From positions 1,425,424 to 1,489,423 of the forward strand of contig MNCI01033474.1 of the NCBI GenBank assembly GCA_015680685.1: a stretch of DNA of 64,000 bases, in the 5' to 3' direction. Below, one piece after another: positions 34,961-47,550 of the stretch (its first letter is position 1; the number at the start of each line of letters is the position of its first letter). Origin of the DNA: Gnetum montanum. Lineage: Eukaryota; Streptophyta; Gnetopsida; Gnetales; Gnetaceae. Made by a program: the position numbers and the translations under genes. The notes under the pieces are model-generated. The model had not been told where the DNA came from. It ran no database searches and saw only the letters and a list, made by a program, of their open reading frames with translations.

Positions 34961-37779
34961 ATGACACCCAAACAAAAGCATCCGTAGGAAAGAGAACCCT
35001 CACAACCATGAGAGAAATGGCCCAAAGTTAGAAGGGGCCAATAGGAACAAGGCCAAGAGCAACAAGAGGTGACCCATGCAACAAGACCTTTTTGTGAGGA
35101 GCCCAAAGTGGAATTTGTTTGATAGATTCTAGAGGAAGAAGTGCCTATAGAACAATCCCAATGAGGAGAAGCACTTGGACCCATGCCAAGGCTTGAGGTC
35201 ACTCTGACTCAAGCTTGCCTAGACATCATCAAGTCTTAAGAAATCCAAAGATGAGTTCTTCAAGAGATAAACTTTAGGCCATTTTTGGAGAAAGCTCCAG
35301 AGGATGTCAAGACACAATTGCAAGCCTCTCCTATGTGACCAATCTCTTTTGGAATAGCTAAAGGCCAGGGTGCATTGTAAAAATCAAGAACATTCAAGTG
35401 TCTTACTTGGAAGAAGCCATTGCACAGGCACTAGGATTGCCAAACATTAGAACACAGTTGGCGAAAATATCAACAAAAGGTGATCCTGAGGTAAAAAGGG
35501 AATGGACCCAATGATGCTACAGGGTTGACCGTAAGGAGTATGGTGAGCTCACACCAGTGGAGTAGATTTATTTGAAGATTGTGACCTATCACCTAAATCC
35601 AATGATGAGGCCAAGCAAGGTGACTTCTTTCTCTTCCCAAGTATGTGCTGCTCTAAGCAAGAAATTTTCCATTAACCTTCCACAACTGATTTATTTGGAG
35701 ATCGAGAAGCACTTCAAGGAGAATAAACATAGAAGAAAGACCTTACATTTTTCGTGCCTTATTAGAAAAATTTGTAAAATGATAGGCATTGTTTGCTATT
35801 CTAATGAGACTCTCAAGCATGCTCCTCTGGCCTCATGAATAGAAATCATGAAGGATAAGACACCAACGACCACTCAAGAAGAGGAGTTGCCACCACCACT
35901 ACCCACTCAAGAGATAACATCAGAGGCTTGCGCAGTCCTTGAATGTTTGCGTCAGATCTAAGAATAGCTCTTAAGTGAACAAGAGCAACAAATAGGAATG
36001 AGTGGGATGGGTCCATTTATGTATCAACCAACAATGAGTCACCTTAATGAGGTGGCCTGAATAGTTATTTAGATGGAGAGGGGTGGTCCCATTTTCTCTA
36101 CCTAAAGAACGTAGCTAACTTTGAGGTCAGATTCAAATGCTCGAGACATGGTAGTATCACTAGCAGCAAACCATCTATTCCTAGAAATCTCTGGGAATGC
36201 TACCACTTTCTCCATCTGGTTGGAGGAAGGTGAGGAGGCAACTATCTTGGTGATGTAGCACCAAGGGTAGGAGACAGTAGAAGAAGTGGTAGTTGACTAT
36301 GTAGCTAAAGCACTAAATGCACATGTGGCATTTATACCAAATATATTTGCACTCCAAGATGTGTAGACATCTATAGGCATGGTCAGAGGAAAATTGAACA
36401 CAACCTAGCATGAACAATTGCTAAAATGACTAGTAGGAACTGGGCAACCGACTTTGGATATCTTTGATCTCTTAGAGAACATCATTATAGCTTAGTCAGA
36501 GTTGCTGAATGTAATGGGTAGATGCATCATTTTGGAGGGGCAACTAGAAATGGCCCAAGAGCAAAATCAACGCTTGGCCATGGAGGTTGTTGGACTTCAT
36601 GTCCAACTTGCAGAACAAGCAATCCTTAGCCCAACAATGACAAGAGATGAAACTATCAAACAACTTCAAGAACGATTTCAAAAGGCTAAGGAGGAACCAG
36701 TAATGGCTATCTTCAAACAATCCATTGCAGAAGCTGAAATGCATTCAATCAAAAATGACTTGAATTAGATGTGCTAGGAGAATGAAGCGTTGACCATGTA
36801 AAATCATCGCCTGTGAAATGTTGATGCTCATAGAGATCAAATGCAAGAGTTCATTCATCAATAGCAAGAGCAACTTGCCAGAGTCAACACTAAACTAGGG
36901 AAATTGGCCGTAGAGAATCACAATCTGTCAATGAAGGAGGTACACACCTTGTGACAAAAGTCTACCATCGAGATCACTACCTAGAAGAACAAAGCCTTCA
37001 AATTTGAGAGAGTGAAAAATCACTACAAGGACTAGGTTGGGTTGCAAAAGGAAATTAATGAAAAACAAATCTAGATGACAAAGAAAAAAGTAAATGAAGT
37101 CCTTTAGCAACTCCAGCAAAGAAGAGAGATGTGGCAGCCCTTCCTTGGTGGGATTGACGGCTACAACAAAGCAGAGATCCGTTTGAAGGAGTTGTAGATC
37201 AAAGAAATGACAGAGTATATGGAATTAACCAATCTTTGTTACGCAAACCTGGCAATGCTGATAGGTGGGCGACCATGGTCAGAATTGAAGAAACAAGTGG
37301 CTAGCTTGTATTTGCTATACAAGGTCAAGTTTAAACACCACAAGGACACCAAGCAAAAGCTTGAGACTACTAACGTTGAACTTAAAGTTCTCAAAGGGTG
37401 ATTCACAGATCATTGATCTATCATTGAGGACCTAGCTAGATGGATCAATGACTATCAAGAGCTGAAGAACACAGTGAGAGAATTTGACATTAAATGCAAA
37501 CAGTTCGCTACCTAGTTTATCATTGCCAAGGAGTTGTTTTCAACGATCCCGTGTCCTTGGGATGTGCCTGTTCCAACCCACATTGGGAAAACTATGTGGA
37601 CAGTGCATGTTCCTAGGAGTAAGGATGAGAAAATGAAAGCACTACTAGATGCTTTCTGCTTCCCACCTAAAGTTGTAGTAGCAACAGGACAACTGCAGCC
37701 ACCTCAACTACCACCAATGCCTGAAGTTGATGAAGGTTCCTCAAAGCCTTAGGAACCACCATTGCCTAGGACCATTTGA
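34961..37779 (+). pseudogene. P1 ORF3: plant-transposon-type domain plus coiled coil, broken
   Basis: About 940 codons, same layout as M3 ORF3 (4493-7220). Start ATGACACCC at 34961. The first third has LGLPNIRTQLAKI (35429 onward) and IYLKIVTYHLNPMM (35567-35608), then IYLEIEKHF and FSCLIRKICKMIGI. This is like the 'putative plant transposon protein' domain (PF20167) by eye. The remainder is a coiled coil (e.g. LEGQLEMAQEQNQRLAMEVV, 36532-36591). It also has a second globular-looking part, WQPFLGGIDGYNKAEIRLKEL (37132-37194), and a proline-rich end (37690-37779). Stops are mainly TAG. It would act after translation from a separate mRNA; role unknown. Confidence 0.75.
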
Positions 37780-38004
37780 TCTTCTCCAACAAGCTTCACA
37801 CCATCAAGGAACATGTTATCCAATTTTTGAAGAGTTGTGTCATGGTGTTCAGTTTTGTGTCTTGAACACCACCATTTTTGTAATGTGTTCAATTGTACAC
37901 CCGGGCACTCCATTTTTTATCAAGTTAGTCAATTTTTTTTATTGAAGAAAAGTTAATGAATAATCCCATACCTTCCCAGTTTTGTAAAAGAACTCGAGGA
38001 TGAG

Positions 38005-38824
38005 TGATGAACCGTGATATCGCGTACGCGATATTGCATACATGATATCACAGCCACCACGCGATATCGCATACGTGATATCATGTCTTGCCTCATCTTC
38101 TATAAATAAGAGGTGGCGTCCTTAGTTCCACAAGTTAGAATTAGACCCTTAGCTATATTGTTATAGTTTAGTCATTCTATAGTTAGAATTATTTTTGTGT
38201 GCCCGCAATAGGAGTCATAGAGTGAACGGATCTTTATTCAAGCAATTTGTACCTGAACACAATTTTGTGTACGGCAATAAAGATGAACTTTCTGATAAAC
38301 CTTTCAACATACAGATTAAGCTAATTAGTAATTAATTATTGTTTAACACTTTTCTAGTTAATTAATATCTTTCTCAACCTTCAACCCCCTTAGTTAAATA
38401 CACTCAGTACGACTACTTCGAGCATGCATGTAGCACTTGGTAACCTAGTAACAATTAGCGTTTGGTAACTCTAGCAACGTTGCACTGGTTCAAGATGTGT
38501 ACGGCAAGTGGGAACGAATACTGGTGTTAGGAACATTTAGAACTTAATTAATGAATAGTTAATGTAAGTTAGCCACTTAGTTCTCTCTCCCTCTCCTTTA
38601 TTAGCAGAAGACATAAAAAATACAAAAGCTATAAAAATCATATACCTCAAGCTTACTTAACCATACAACCGTGACAATACAAGTAAGTTTGGGAAGACAA
38701 CGATTGATTAACCCTGAGTGTTCCGTTAAGGCGCATAAGCACTTGGTCCTTGGAGTTCAATTGGATTGTGCATGAAACACTCATATTCGTATGGTTGAGT
38801 GTAAGGGTACCTCGCCACTCATGA
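38005..38824 (+). repeat. Solo LTR of the GATATC family inserted in P1
   Basis: 820 bp, TGATGAAC start and CTCATGA end, with a perfect target duplication atgag at 38000-38004 and 38825-38829. It interrupts the P1 sequence gaactcgagga..ttcat just before the polypurine tract. U3 has at least four GATATC words (38017-38080) before the TATA box tctataaataagagg (38099-38113). A solo LTR is the usual product of recombination between the two LTRs of a former full element. Confidence 0.92.
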
Positions 38825-38837
38825 ATGAGGTTTCATT

Positions 38838-38851
38838 TAGTCATGGGGGTA
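38838..38851 (+). other. P1 polypurine tract
   Basis: tagtcatgggggta directly before the 3' LTR. Confidence 0.85.
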
Positions 38852-39750
38852 TGATGAGTCATCATTGGTTGGTTGCATTGATGGGGCCTCGTCAACACAT
38901 CTCGCCCTATGTCGACTAGGCCCCATCGACACAGTGTCTATCCATCGCCTATAAATACATGCCTACCAGTTGCATTTATGAAAATCTAGATTTCAATAGC
39001 AATGAAGCTTTCACATTTTTTCCATTTGAAAGTTAAAATTTTTTCCTTGGAGTACCCATAGTAGGAGTCATCGAGTATATGGATCTTTATTTGAGCATTG
39101 TTATACCTAAGCACGACAGTGTGTGCGATAATAAAGACGAGCTTTCTGATAAACCTTGCAGCACTTTGGATAGATTAGATATTTTATTTATGCATTGACT
39201 GCTTTCAATTATTTATTAAATGTTTTCAATTAATTATTAATTATTTTCTAGTTACTATGTTAAATAAGCAATTAGGCCAGATAGATTACACACATAAGTA
39301 TGATCACTTCAAGCATAACATGTATTTGCTTGGTAATCTCAATAGTGTTATTGCTTGGTACACCCAATAGCATAGCGTTTGGTCGCCCAACAATGGATAC
39401 GTGGGTTTAGGATGTGTACGGAAGGCGGGAACAAATACTTATGTTAGGATTAGTTAAATGATTAGTTAATTAGTTAATTTAGATTAGTTAACTAAATTCC
39501 TTTTTATCTACATTTCAAACACTCGATTATAAAACATAAAAATGATCCAAATCGAATGCCTCAATTACACTTAACCATACCAACAAATGTCACAAATGTA
39601 ATTGGGAAGACAATGATTGACCTTACAGCTAGATTCACTTCCTAAAGGGTTAGTGCACTAGAAATGACAAAGTCCATAGAATTTGACTGGATCATGCGTG
39701 AACACTTGTGATTCATATGATTGGATGTAGAGGTGCCTCATCGCTCATCA
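38852..39750 (+). repeat. P1 3' LTR (899 bp)
   Basis: TGATGAGTCATCATT start, CTCATCA end. Words ttgatggggcctcgtcaac and gtcgactaggccccatcgac precede the TATA box cctataaatacatgcc (38949-38964). Confidence 0.9.
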
Positions 39751-40514
39751 ACCCCCCTTCCCTAAAACATGTATTATTAAAATGTTGCAGAACAGATTTC
39801 CTCATAAGAAAATAATAAATCTATAGCCAATTTTTATATGAGGTGTTCAAACTACTATCATTGTTTCTAGGGAATTATATAGAAGATATGTTCAAGTTAC
39901 ATGGCTATTGAATATGTTTGTTATCCTTAAAATTTATTGGTACTAATGTATTTTGCACAAGTTAATTAATCTAACAAATCCTTTAGGTTTATATGGATGT
40001 AATAAACTTTCAATTTTAGTTTCAATTTACTATAGATGCTTGTTTTTTCATTCTCTTTTTATTATAGAAGAGGCATGCATCTTAACATAGTTCTGTCCAT
40101 TTAAGTAGGCATAGTGCTATCAATATGACACCACAACCTCCTCTTAATCATAAGTGTTCAAAGAAAATTCCATTGACATCAATATAGTTTTAAGTAGCAT
40201 TCAGCCAAGCATGGTGGTGAAGCTCATGAAGAGATGCAAACAATGAAGAAGTAAAATTAGAAAGGTCAAAATAGACATGATGGTGATAGAGTCTTGTTTT
40301 GCATCCACTTCATTAACTATGCTAGATGAAAAATGCTCTTCATTAGGCTACTAGGATGTGCCAATTACCTTCACAAGCATGATCCAGCCTATTTTGAGTA
40401 TTTTGAAAATTTCCAATGATAATTTCCTCAATAACCTTACTACCCAATTAGGGTTTCTTTACATAGCCTTTTGCCAAGAATGACAAGTAAGAATTTTGAA
40501 ACAAGCTAAAATTT

Positions 40515-40760
40515 ACCTTTATTTTTCCTTGAAAGCAACAAAATCTTGTAAGGACTCTACTTTATTGACACTTCCTTTAACCTTAGCCAAGTTGGTAGAC
40601 CTAGTACAAGCCTAGGAAAATAGTTGCATCTCATGATAATGGTTAATAAAGAGATTCAACATGCCCTTCTGTTCACCATGAACCATGACCATAGTCTTTG
40701 AAACACAAATAAGCTCCTTGTTGAGTTTGTCAGCCAAAATTGTTGGCATGTGAAAGTTTT
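40515..40760 (-). pseudogene. Coding-like remnant of unknown origin
   Basis: The minus strand reads ADKLNKELICVSKTMVMVHG then EQKGMLNLFINHYHEMQLF, a TAG, and further protein-like sequence to about 40515. It begins near the tgccaacaattttggc segment. No start codon is secure and no family is recognised. It could be a gene fragment captured by a transposon. Confidence 0.3.
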
Positions 40761-41017
40761 CAAACCAATTATGTTCTAATTAGAAAAATATAGAAAATAA
40801 AATTCTATTAGACTAGTTTTATAATCAAGCAGGTTGAAGGAAATTGTCTTTGTTGTGCCTTAACTTCCATGTATGCCCTCTGTGCTAGCTCATGCATATT
40901 CAATGACCATTATTAGCCATGCTTACATGGCCAACAAGCTCGACAATCACAAGTGAGACCCAAGAACACTTTAAATAAAATAAAAAATAATTTCAATTTC
41001 ATTCATGTAAATAGTAT

Positions 41018-41085
41018 AGTGGTATGTTCTTTCAATATCAAGTAAGAGGTTAAAGGTTCAAGTCTCTTTATTTATTTTTACCTAA
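41018..41085 (+). repeat. tRNA-like SINE head
   Basis: A-box-like TAGTATAGTGG (41019-41029) and B-box-like GGTTCAAGTCT (41060-41070), a normal tRNA spacing. The 5' part resembles tRNA-Asp. No intact tRNA fold is expected. Confidence 0.4.
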
Positions 41086-42218
41086 TGATATGAACATATA
41101 CTTAGAATTTTAGTAGTGAGCCATGGAAAGTTCTTTTCACAAACATGTCCAAAAAGGAAAACCTAGAAATAGTGATTGTTGGAATGACATTCACCTTTCT
41201 AGCTAGCTTTTCTTCCCTAAATGTGTTTTTATTTTAAGTTCAATTATCATCAAACATATTTCAAAGACTAGTTTTGGTGATAATTTTTGAAACTTCCATA
41301 CAATTAAAGTTATTGTAGGCAAGCTCAATGGTTTATCTTTTTGGTGGATTGCAATAAACAATGAATCATTAGGAATTAAATACATAACTTTGTAGCAATT
41401 GACATTGGCTTAGCGTTAGTTCAATTTTAGCTTTTGAAATCTACATTTAATGGATTTCTCTTAAAGCTAATATAGCTTGAATGTGATAGGCTATGGGCTC
41501 TAATCAAGGTATACATTGTGGATAATAGGTTATGAATTCTATTCTAAGTTTGAAAAGAGTATATTTTGTATGATTTATTTAAAATAGTAACACTTTGAAG
41601 ATTATGGTAATTGTGATGCTTTATGTCTAAACCTAAGAAGTTCTATTAGTTGTCTTAGTAATTCCTATAGTATAATGTTGTAATATAATAAATTTGAAGA
41701 AAATAGTATTGTTCACTAAGCTTCTACACCAAGGCTCTTACCAGTAAGCTAATTCTTACCACCAAGCTAATACCTCATTGTTAGTTATATCTAATAGTTG
41801 TTGGGACAAGGCTTGGATAATGATGATGATAGTAATGCATCAACATTTATCATGTGATACTAGTACATAATAGGTTAACAAGTTGTGTTTTCAAGGCTCT
41901 ATTCATTTCCTTTATAATAAGGATCATTTCCCAAAGTTTCAATGCTCATCCTAAAAGGGCAAGGTTCTGGGAGGATTAGTTGATGAATGAAAGCTGAACC
42001 TCATTCAAGTAATTATGCCCAAGCTTGAACCTAAGTCTTATGACTTGAGAAACAAGTACCTTCTCATCCCTCTAAATGATGGTCCCTTGTTTATTTATTT
42101 TATAATGCTGTAATTGTATTATAAAGTTATAATTAGATGTTAGATATCAAACTAAAAACAAAATGGAAATTTTTTACTACTATCCACTAGACCCTTTGAA
42201 TCTATTGAACTAGTTTTA

Positions 42219-42335
42219 GAATTCTTTTTTATGGATTTTTTTTTTTAAAAAATTATAAGTCAATGCTCCAAGTGAAATCAAACATGTTACCTATGTTTAC
42301 CAACGTTAAGACTCTTACCACTAACCCAACACCTT
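42219..42335 (-). repeat. tRNA-like SINE copy
   Basis: The minus reading begins ggtgttgggttagtggtaag and continues with an AAGAATTCTAAAACTAGTTC tail, the same layout as 24838-24965. Confidence 0.45.
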
Positions 42336-43699
42336 ATTTTTTTTTATTTATGGGATTGCTTCTATAGTCATATAGTATGAATGTTCAAGTTTTTATCATA
42401 TTATTGACTTAAAGAGATCCATTGTTATTGCTTAATTGATATTTTAGAAATTAGTTTTAATAATAATTTACTTGTGTTTTATTAGATTGATGATTATATG
42501 TTATACCTTTTACCACTTAACATTCATACGTAGTGATCAATGTACATGGTACTAATAGCTTAAATTTAATCAAGAATGAGAAGTTAAATTACTTTTAACT
42601 CAAGAAAAACAGAATTTAAACTATTTGACAAGTGATCACATTTACAAACAAAAAGTTAAGCATTTTTTTTAGTTTATCAATCAATGTATTAATGATCCAA
42701 GATATCTTTTGTGTAAAATGGAAAATATTCCTATTTATTACTTTTTGAGCATTCTCTTACCAAACAATTTTAAATTTGGATTTTTCAATCATTTCTCAAA
42801 GAGGTTTTGTTTGGTGACATCACTCAACTATAACAATCTTTACACAACTTGCTTGGAGTTGTGCCATTTAAGTATGATTTTTCATTAAAATGTACTAATG
42901 TTTTCTATTTCTCTTAATCATTTTCAGTCTTGTAATTTTTCATATTATACTTATCTGAATCTTTTTTTTTTTAATAAAGTTTAATCATGTCAGTGTTTGA
43001 AACCACTAGATTATTAGCATTACTTTGGCCAATTAACTTTTGTAAGCATTAATTATTAATTAAAATTTCAAAATATTTTTTTCACATTCTAGCACTTATA
43101 AGAAGTCATTGTTTGCTTATCACAATTTAAACGTAGGTATAACATAAAAATATTATCAATTTTTAATGGAAACAAGTGGATACCTCCATTTCATGCTGGA
43201 GGCGTGATATCAGTCTCGTATGGCCAAAAATCTAAAATGCCCCCATAATACAACATTTTCTATATCACCTATAGTGGATGAGGTTATCTATGTTTAAAAT
43301 TCAAACGTGTCCGCACAAGTACAAGATGAAACTTAAGAGCAATTTCATTAGAAAGTACTTGCAAAATTCATAGAAGCATATCTTAACCTACTTGTTATAC
43401 TTGAGCTTTAAAAAGTTAATAATTACTGCTTGAGTGGTTATAAAATCCTCTCTTAATCGCTTCTTACATCCTGTGCAGTCCAGGATACTTCTCTGTTTTG
43501 TGCTCTAAGAGAATAAACAAATTGGATCCTAGTTATTCATCATTCCTCCAAATTGTTCCGGGACACCACACTGCCCATGGCAGTCTATGAAATGTTATCT
43601 ACAAAATGAGTTATCCACAAGCTGTATGGTATTCACAGCCACCGGCACTACAGATATTTGAAAAGAAAAACAGCTTACTTTGGCCAGCACACTTCACAG

Positions 43700-45912
43700 T
43701 TAAATTGAAGCTTGTTTTCTCAATGTTTTCTCTATCTTCTCAGCCTTCAAATAATCCGAATCTCTAAGCCTCCCAACAGGAAATGGAGTTAATTCAATAA
43801 CCAGATGGGGAGTTGGGAGTTCATCAAATAGTGCCCTAACATTATTACAACAAACACTCTGTGCATGTGCATTCTCCCTTCGGATTTGACAGCCCTATAA
43901 GTGGTAAAATTGGGAATAAAAAACATAAGTGTCTTAAAAACTTGAGATAAAAAATGATAATTGTGCATCAGTCTTACCTTGTAACAGCCCGAGCCCATTT
44001 TGCTGGGACAAGGTTAAAATGATCATGCCGACTTTACCTTATGACAAGCAGCATCTGTAAAAGTGTCATCATCTGACAAAAGATCACAAATTTCTCCTAG
44101 AAGCCTCCGACCCTCTGCTTTTGTGGGCACCCTGTAACTCCTCTTAAGAGTTCCCTTTGTTGTAGCACGCCATTTGCTTACTGCCCCTTTGATGTCTTTG
44201 ATAGAGCGGCTTTCTATTGCACAACATATGAAATCAGTCAATGCTAAGGTTGCAATCTACATGCTTCTAATTTATAGTAAATATGAATTATGATACCGAT
44301 CGACAATGGACTTTAAATAAAAGGGACTTTTTAAACCATCGTGTTGTTCTAAAGAATCTTTAAAAAAAAAAAAAACTATGAGCACAGAAATTAGGCAATG
44401 GAAATTTGTATTTTAGGAAGAGTGGAAATCTTCATTTGATAGGGTACTGTTCCAAAGTTCTATATACTCTGTTACTTCATGTTCCTCAACCAACCTTAAA
44501 TCAATGGCAAACGACTGAAATGAACTGGAAGAGAACTATGTGAGTTAACCAAGAGGTCTTATGAACCACTTATAGTTCAACTTGAAAAAGACGTTATTCC
44601 TATTCCTGTTAAGACACTTTTGCCACACTGACTTTTAAGTCTTTTGTAATACAAACTTCAAAACTTGCTTGGACAATTACCGCAATATGAAACTTGCACA
44701 AAAACGAAAAAATCCCAACATGAATTTCAACATCAAATCAAAGTACACGGAACCCACCCAAATTTTCTATATGCAGGAACCAGAGCCAAAATAATAAAAA
44801 AACAAAAATAAAAAACAAAAATCACAACAGTATCCCTGCATTAAAACATACACTTAAAAACTTAGAAACATATGTGTTGAAACATAAAACTGTCCGTTCT
44901 TTTAAATAAAATTCATGTTTCATTAATAACTGTAAAATAAATGTATTATGAAATTGAAACTGAAATTTTATTAAGCAGATATACTTTCTATATCTGCTAC
45001 TAGAAATGTGTATGTTGCAGGTTTTAAAAATATTATTTAAAAAATTACCCAATGTTCTTAATAACATTTTGAATAAATCAAACTAATAAGTGTTATATCC
45101 TACTTATATCTAATGTCCTCAAAATGCATTATTTAATCTTCATCATATCCTCAAAATTAATCTTCCATCATATCCTCAAAAAATGTGTTCACCTTTAATG
45201 CTATTTTGATTACATAATGTAACTATTTAAATTGCATTACACTCTCTCATCGACAGTTTCCTCACTTTATATAAGTTACATTTAGGAACTGAAGTCGAAA
45301 ATTAATTTAAAGCTCAGAAATTATGTGTTTCGGAAACTAATCCATAACTTTTTTTTTAAACCACCACAGCCAGTGCACAATCTTTACCTGAGTTTTCAAG
45401 TATCAAACTGTTCAACCCATTTGGTATCCATTGAGAATCCGCAGACCCTGCACAACAGAAAAGTCAAGAAACCGATACCCAAACCCTAAAGCAGGAATCA
45501 ACACGAGCAAAATCAAAATCATACATATCTCACAAAATAAGATCTAGAAAAGTAGATTTACCGAAATTGCAGTATCAAGTATTAACAGCGGGCTACTGAA
45601 ATATTTGTACCAAAGAAAATTACAGAAGAACTACCAACCTGATCTGGGTCGAACTATGCCAGTCTTGAAGAGGGCATAGAAAATACAGAGACGCCCAGCC
45701 CACAAGAGAGGTTGCTCTGTCATATAAGCTCTCGGCAAAAATTTGAAAGATTTTCTGCGAACCTGCCTGAAATTTGAAAGATCACCCTCGTATCTTGAAA
45801 TGGGGTTGGATATTTTTTGTTTCTTATTCCTGAAATCCCAGAGCTGACCTTCCGAGAGTAAGGCTCTGGGTACCGTACACTGAGCCTGTAATCCTATAAC
45901 CATTTCATTCAT
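43700..45912 (-). CDS. Four-exon plant gene of unknown function (244 aa)
   Basis: Exons 45639-45912, 45388-45447, 44038-44243 and 43700-43894 join in frame (274 + 60 + 206 + 195 nt; phases 1, 1, 0). All donors and acceptors are GT/AG: CAG/GTTGGT, TCAG/GTAAAG and AAG/GTAAAG, with acceptors TTGTGCAG, CCTTAG and CTTATAG. Features are a KWRATTKGTLKRSYRVPTKA basic stretch in exon 3 and a Cys-containing CCNNV segment in exon 4. Exon 4 also has LFDELPTPHLVIELTPFP, and the protein ends RKQASI. No membrane segment is obvious. I do not recognise the family; consistent phase across four exons argues for a real gene. An upstream exon is possible because the frame stays open (RDAAVASGVAA) before the ATG. 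The 1.14-kb second intron is AT-rich. Confidence 0.65.
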
Positions 45913-45941
45913 AGCTGCGACTCCACTTGCAACTGCAGCAT
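45909..45941 (-). CDS. Upstream ORF of 10 codons overlapping the main start
   Basis: ATG at 45939-45941, stop TGA at 45909-45911 overlapping the main ATG as ATGA. It matters only if transcription starts upstream of 45941; a TATA-like tatattataag lies at about 45975-45985. Confidence 0.3.
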   Translation of the reverse strand: MLQLQVESQL

Positions 45942-45999
45942 CCCTTCGATTTGATTAAACCAACTTACACTCTTATAATATACAGTGAACCCCAGAGTG

Positions 46000-46573
46000 A
46001 TACATAGAATCCTGAAGGTTATCTAAATTTCATATGGCTTTAAAATCATCAGGCTTTAAAAATCTTTGATATTCCCAGACGTCAGTGCATGAGTGGAAAG
46101 GCTCAAGCCATTTTACCTTTGCGAAAATATTGCATCTGGCTCAATAAATTGCTATCATTTTCGATTGAACGCTTTAACAAACCATAGCTTAGAGCTAAAT
46201 ATTGGGCTAAGGTTCAATTTTGTTTGGCCGGTTAATCATAATGTGCAGCAAACAAAAATTAGATTCTATGGTACGTGGCTTATTGGTATCTTACCCTCTC
46301 TTTTGGGTATTCATGACCCAATATGACGATGGAAAGTATATTTACTAATTGTTTTAAATACTTGTCCCCTTGCTCTTACCTCTCAGATTTGGTGTAGTAG
46401 GTATTTATATGGTTTTATTTCATGATACTCCTCAACTTCAAGAATTTTTGCTTTATACTTGGCATTACTTGGCGTTGATGTAATGTGATTTTTCATAGAG
46501 ATTTTCTAACTAATTTTCTTCCATTGTTAGTTCAAGGTGACATCATTCAATAGTTGATATTTCAACTAAATTT
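46000..46573. other. Spacer upstream of the four-exon gene
   Basis: AT-rich, no gene recognised. A 77-codon open stretch on the plus strand (46093-46326) has no recognisable feature. Confidence 0.4.
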
Positions 46574-47550
46574 CTAAATATTTTTCTCTTTAGTTTTCTT
46601 TTTTATTAACATAAAGTCTTTGTGGCAAGATCTAATCTTTTTTTTACCCCAAAGGGGACATCTTCTAGGATTGGTGGAAAGGATAAAAACTTGAAAAGGC
46701 ATTGCAAAACCATTGAGCCTTTCCTTTTTGTTCTTTTGGACTTTATCCTTTGCTTCTTTGCTTTTGGACTCTAAATTTTTATTTTTAATATCCACATGAG
46801 TCATGTTGAGCTTCACAACATGCACCCTAGATAATGCATTAGCCACCACATTGGCTTTCCCGCTCTTGTGCTTGAGCATGAAATTGAAATCCTATAATTG
46901 TGCAATCCACTTTATGTGTTTGGCACTCAACTTCTTTTGAGAATTGAGAAATTAAAGTGCTTTATGATTAGTCATCAAAGTAAACTCCTTGGACAACAAG
47001 TAATACCTCCAATGCTTGATTGCTTGAAGAATAGTAGACAACTCCTTCTCATATATGCTATATTTTTACCTTGGTTCATTCAACTTCTTTAAAAAGAAAG
47101 CAACATATCTTCCTTCTTGTGAAAGCATCCCTCTAGTGGCAAGTCCACTGGCATCCACATCCACTTGAAAAAGCTTCTAGAAATTTGGTATTATAAACAC
47201 TAGTTCATTGGTTATCTTTACCTTGAACAAGTCAAAGCTCGTTTGGGTCTCATTACCCCATCTAAAACCTTGATTTTTAAGCAAAGAAAACATAAGCCAT
47301 GACATACTACTAAAATTTTTTATGAACCTTATATAAAAACCTACTAAATTAAGAAATGATCTTACCTCCCCAACATTTCTAGGACTTGACCAATCTTTGA
47401 TAGTCCTCATCTTGGTGGCTTTCATCCAAATTTGATTTTTAGAAAACACATGTTTTAAATATGTGATCTTTGTAATGATGAAAAAATTTGATGCTAGAAA
47501 TCGAATTGATCCACATGAAATAGTTTTAACCTTAAGATCCAAAAGCCTCG
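46574..47550 (-). pseudogene. pol: Chromovirus-type gypsy RT/RNase H remnant
   Basis: On the minus strand the RT connection KDWSSPRNVGEVRSFLNLVG then FYIRFIKNFSS lies at 47290-47400. RNase H is at about 47092-46820, with KYSIYEKELSTILQAIKHWR, TNHKAL (usually TDHKAL, so a catalytic Asp is lost) and LKHKSGKANVVANALSR. The ANALSR end of RNase H is typical of chromoviruses and unlike the Tat-like elements here (DHLSRLRWD). Stops and shifts are present, and neither LTR is recognised. P2 lies 250 bases to the right. Confidence 0.85.

Larger units (their letters stand above)
25962..39750 (+). mobile_element. Element P1: Tat-like retrotransposon with gag, pol and ORF3
   Basis: LTRs 25962-26848 and 38852-39750; flanks accct (25957-25961) and acccc (39751-39755) form a target duplication with one change. 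Length 13,789 bp including an inserted 820-bp solo LTR. Order: 5' LTR, decayed primer site, gag, protease, RT with an internal deletion, RNase H, integrase, non-coding block, TATA-containing block, ORF3, polypurine tract, 3' LTR. Body and LTR downstream parts match M2/P2, but the U3 words are GAGGCCTC-type rather than GATATC. Confidence 0.92.
39756..43699. other. AT-rich spacer between P1 and the four-exon gene
   Basis: No intact gene. tRNA-like repeats at 41018-41085, 41730-41790 and 42219-42335; coding-like remnant at 40515-40760. Otherwise nothing recognised. Confidence 0.5.

Noticed and set aside
38005-38824. Part of the P1 3' LTR
   Set aside because: Has its own ends, its own target duplication and GATATC words, whereas the true P1 3' LTR follows the polypurine tract at 38852.
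41018-41085. Functional tRNA gene
   Set aside because: A- and B-box-like motifs are present but the arms do not pair well; it fits a SINE head.
46093-46326. 77-codon plus-strand ORF upstream of the four-exon gene
   Set aside because: No motif, no family resemblance and no good promoter or codon context.
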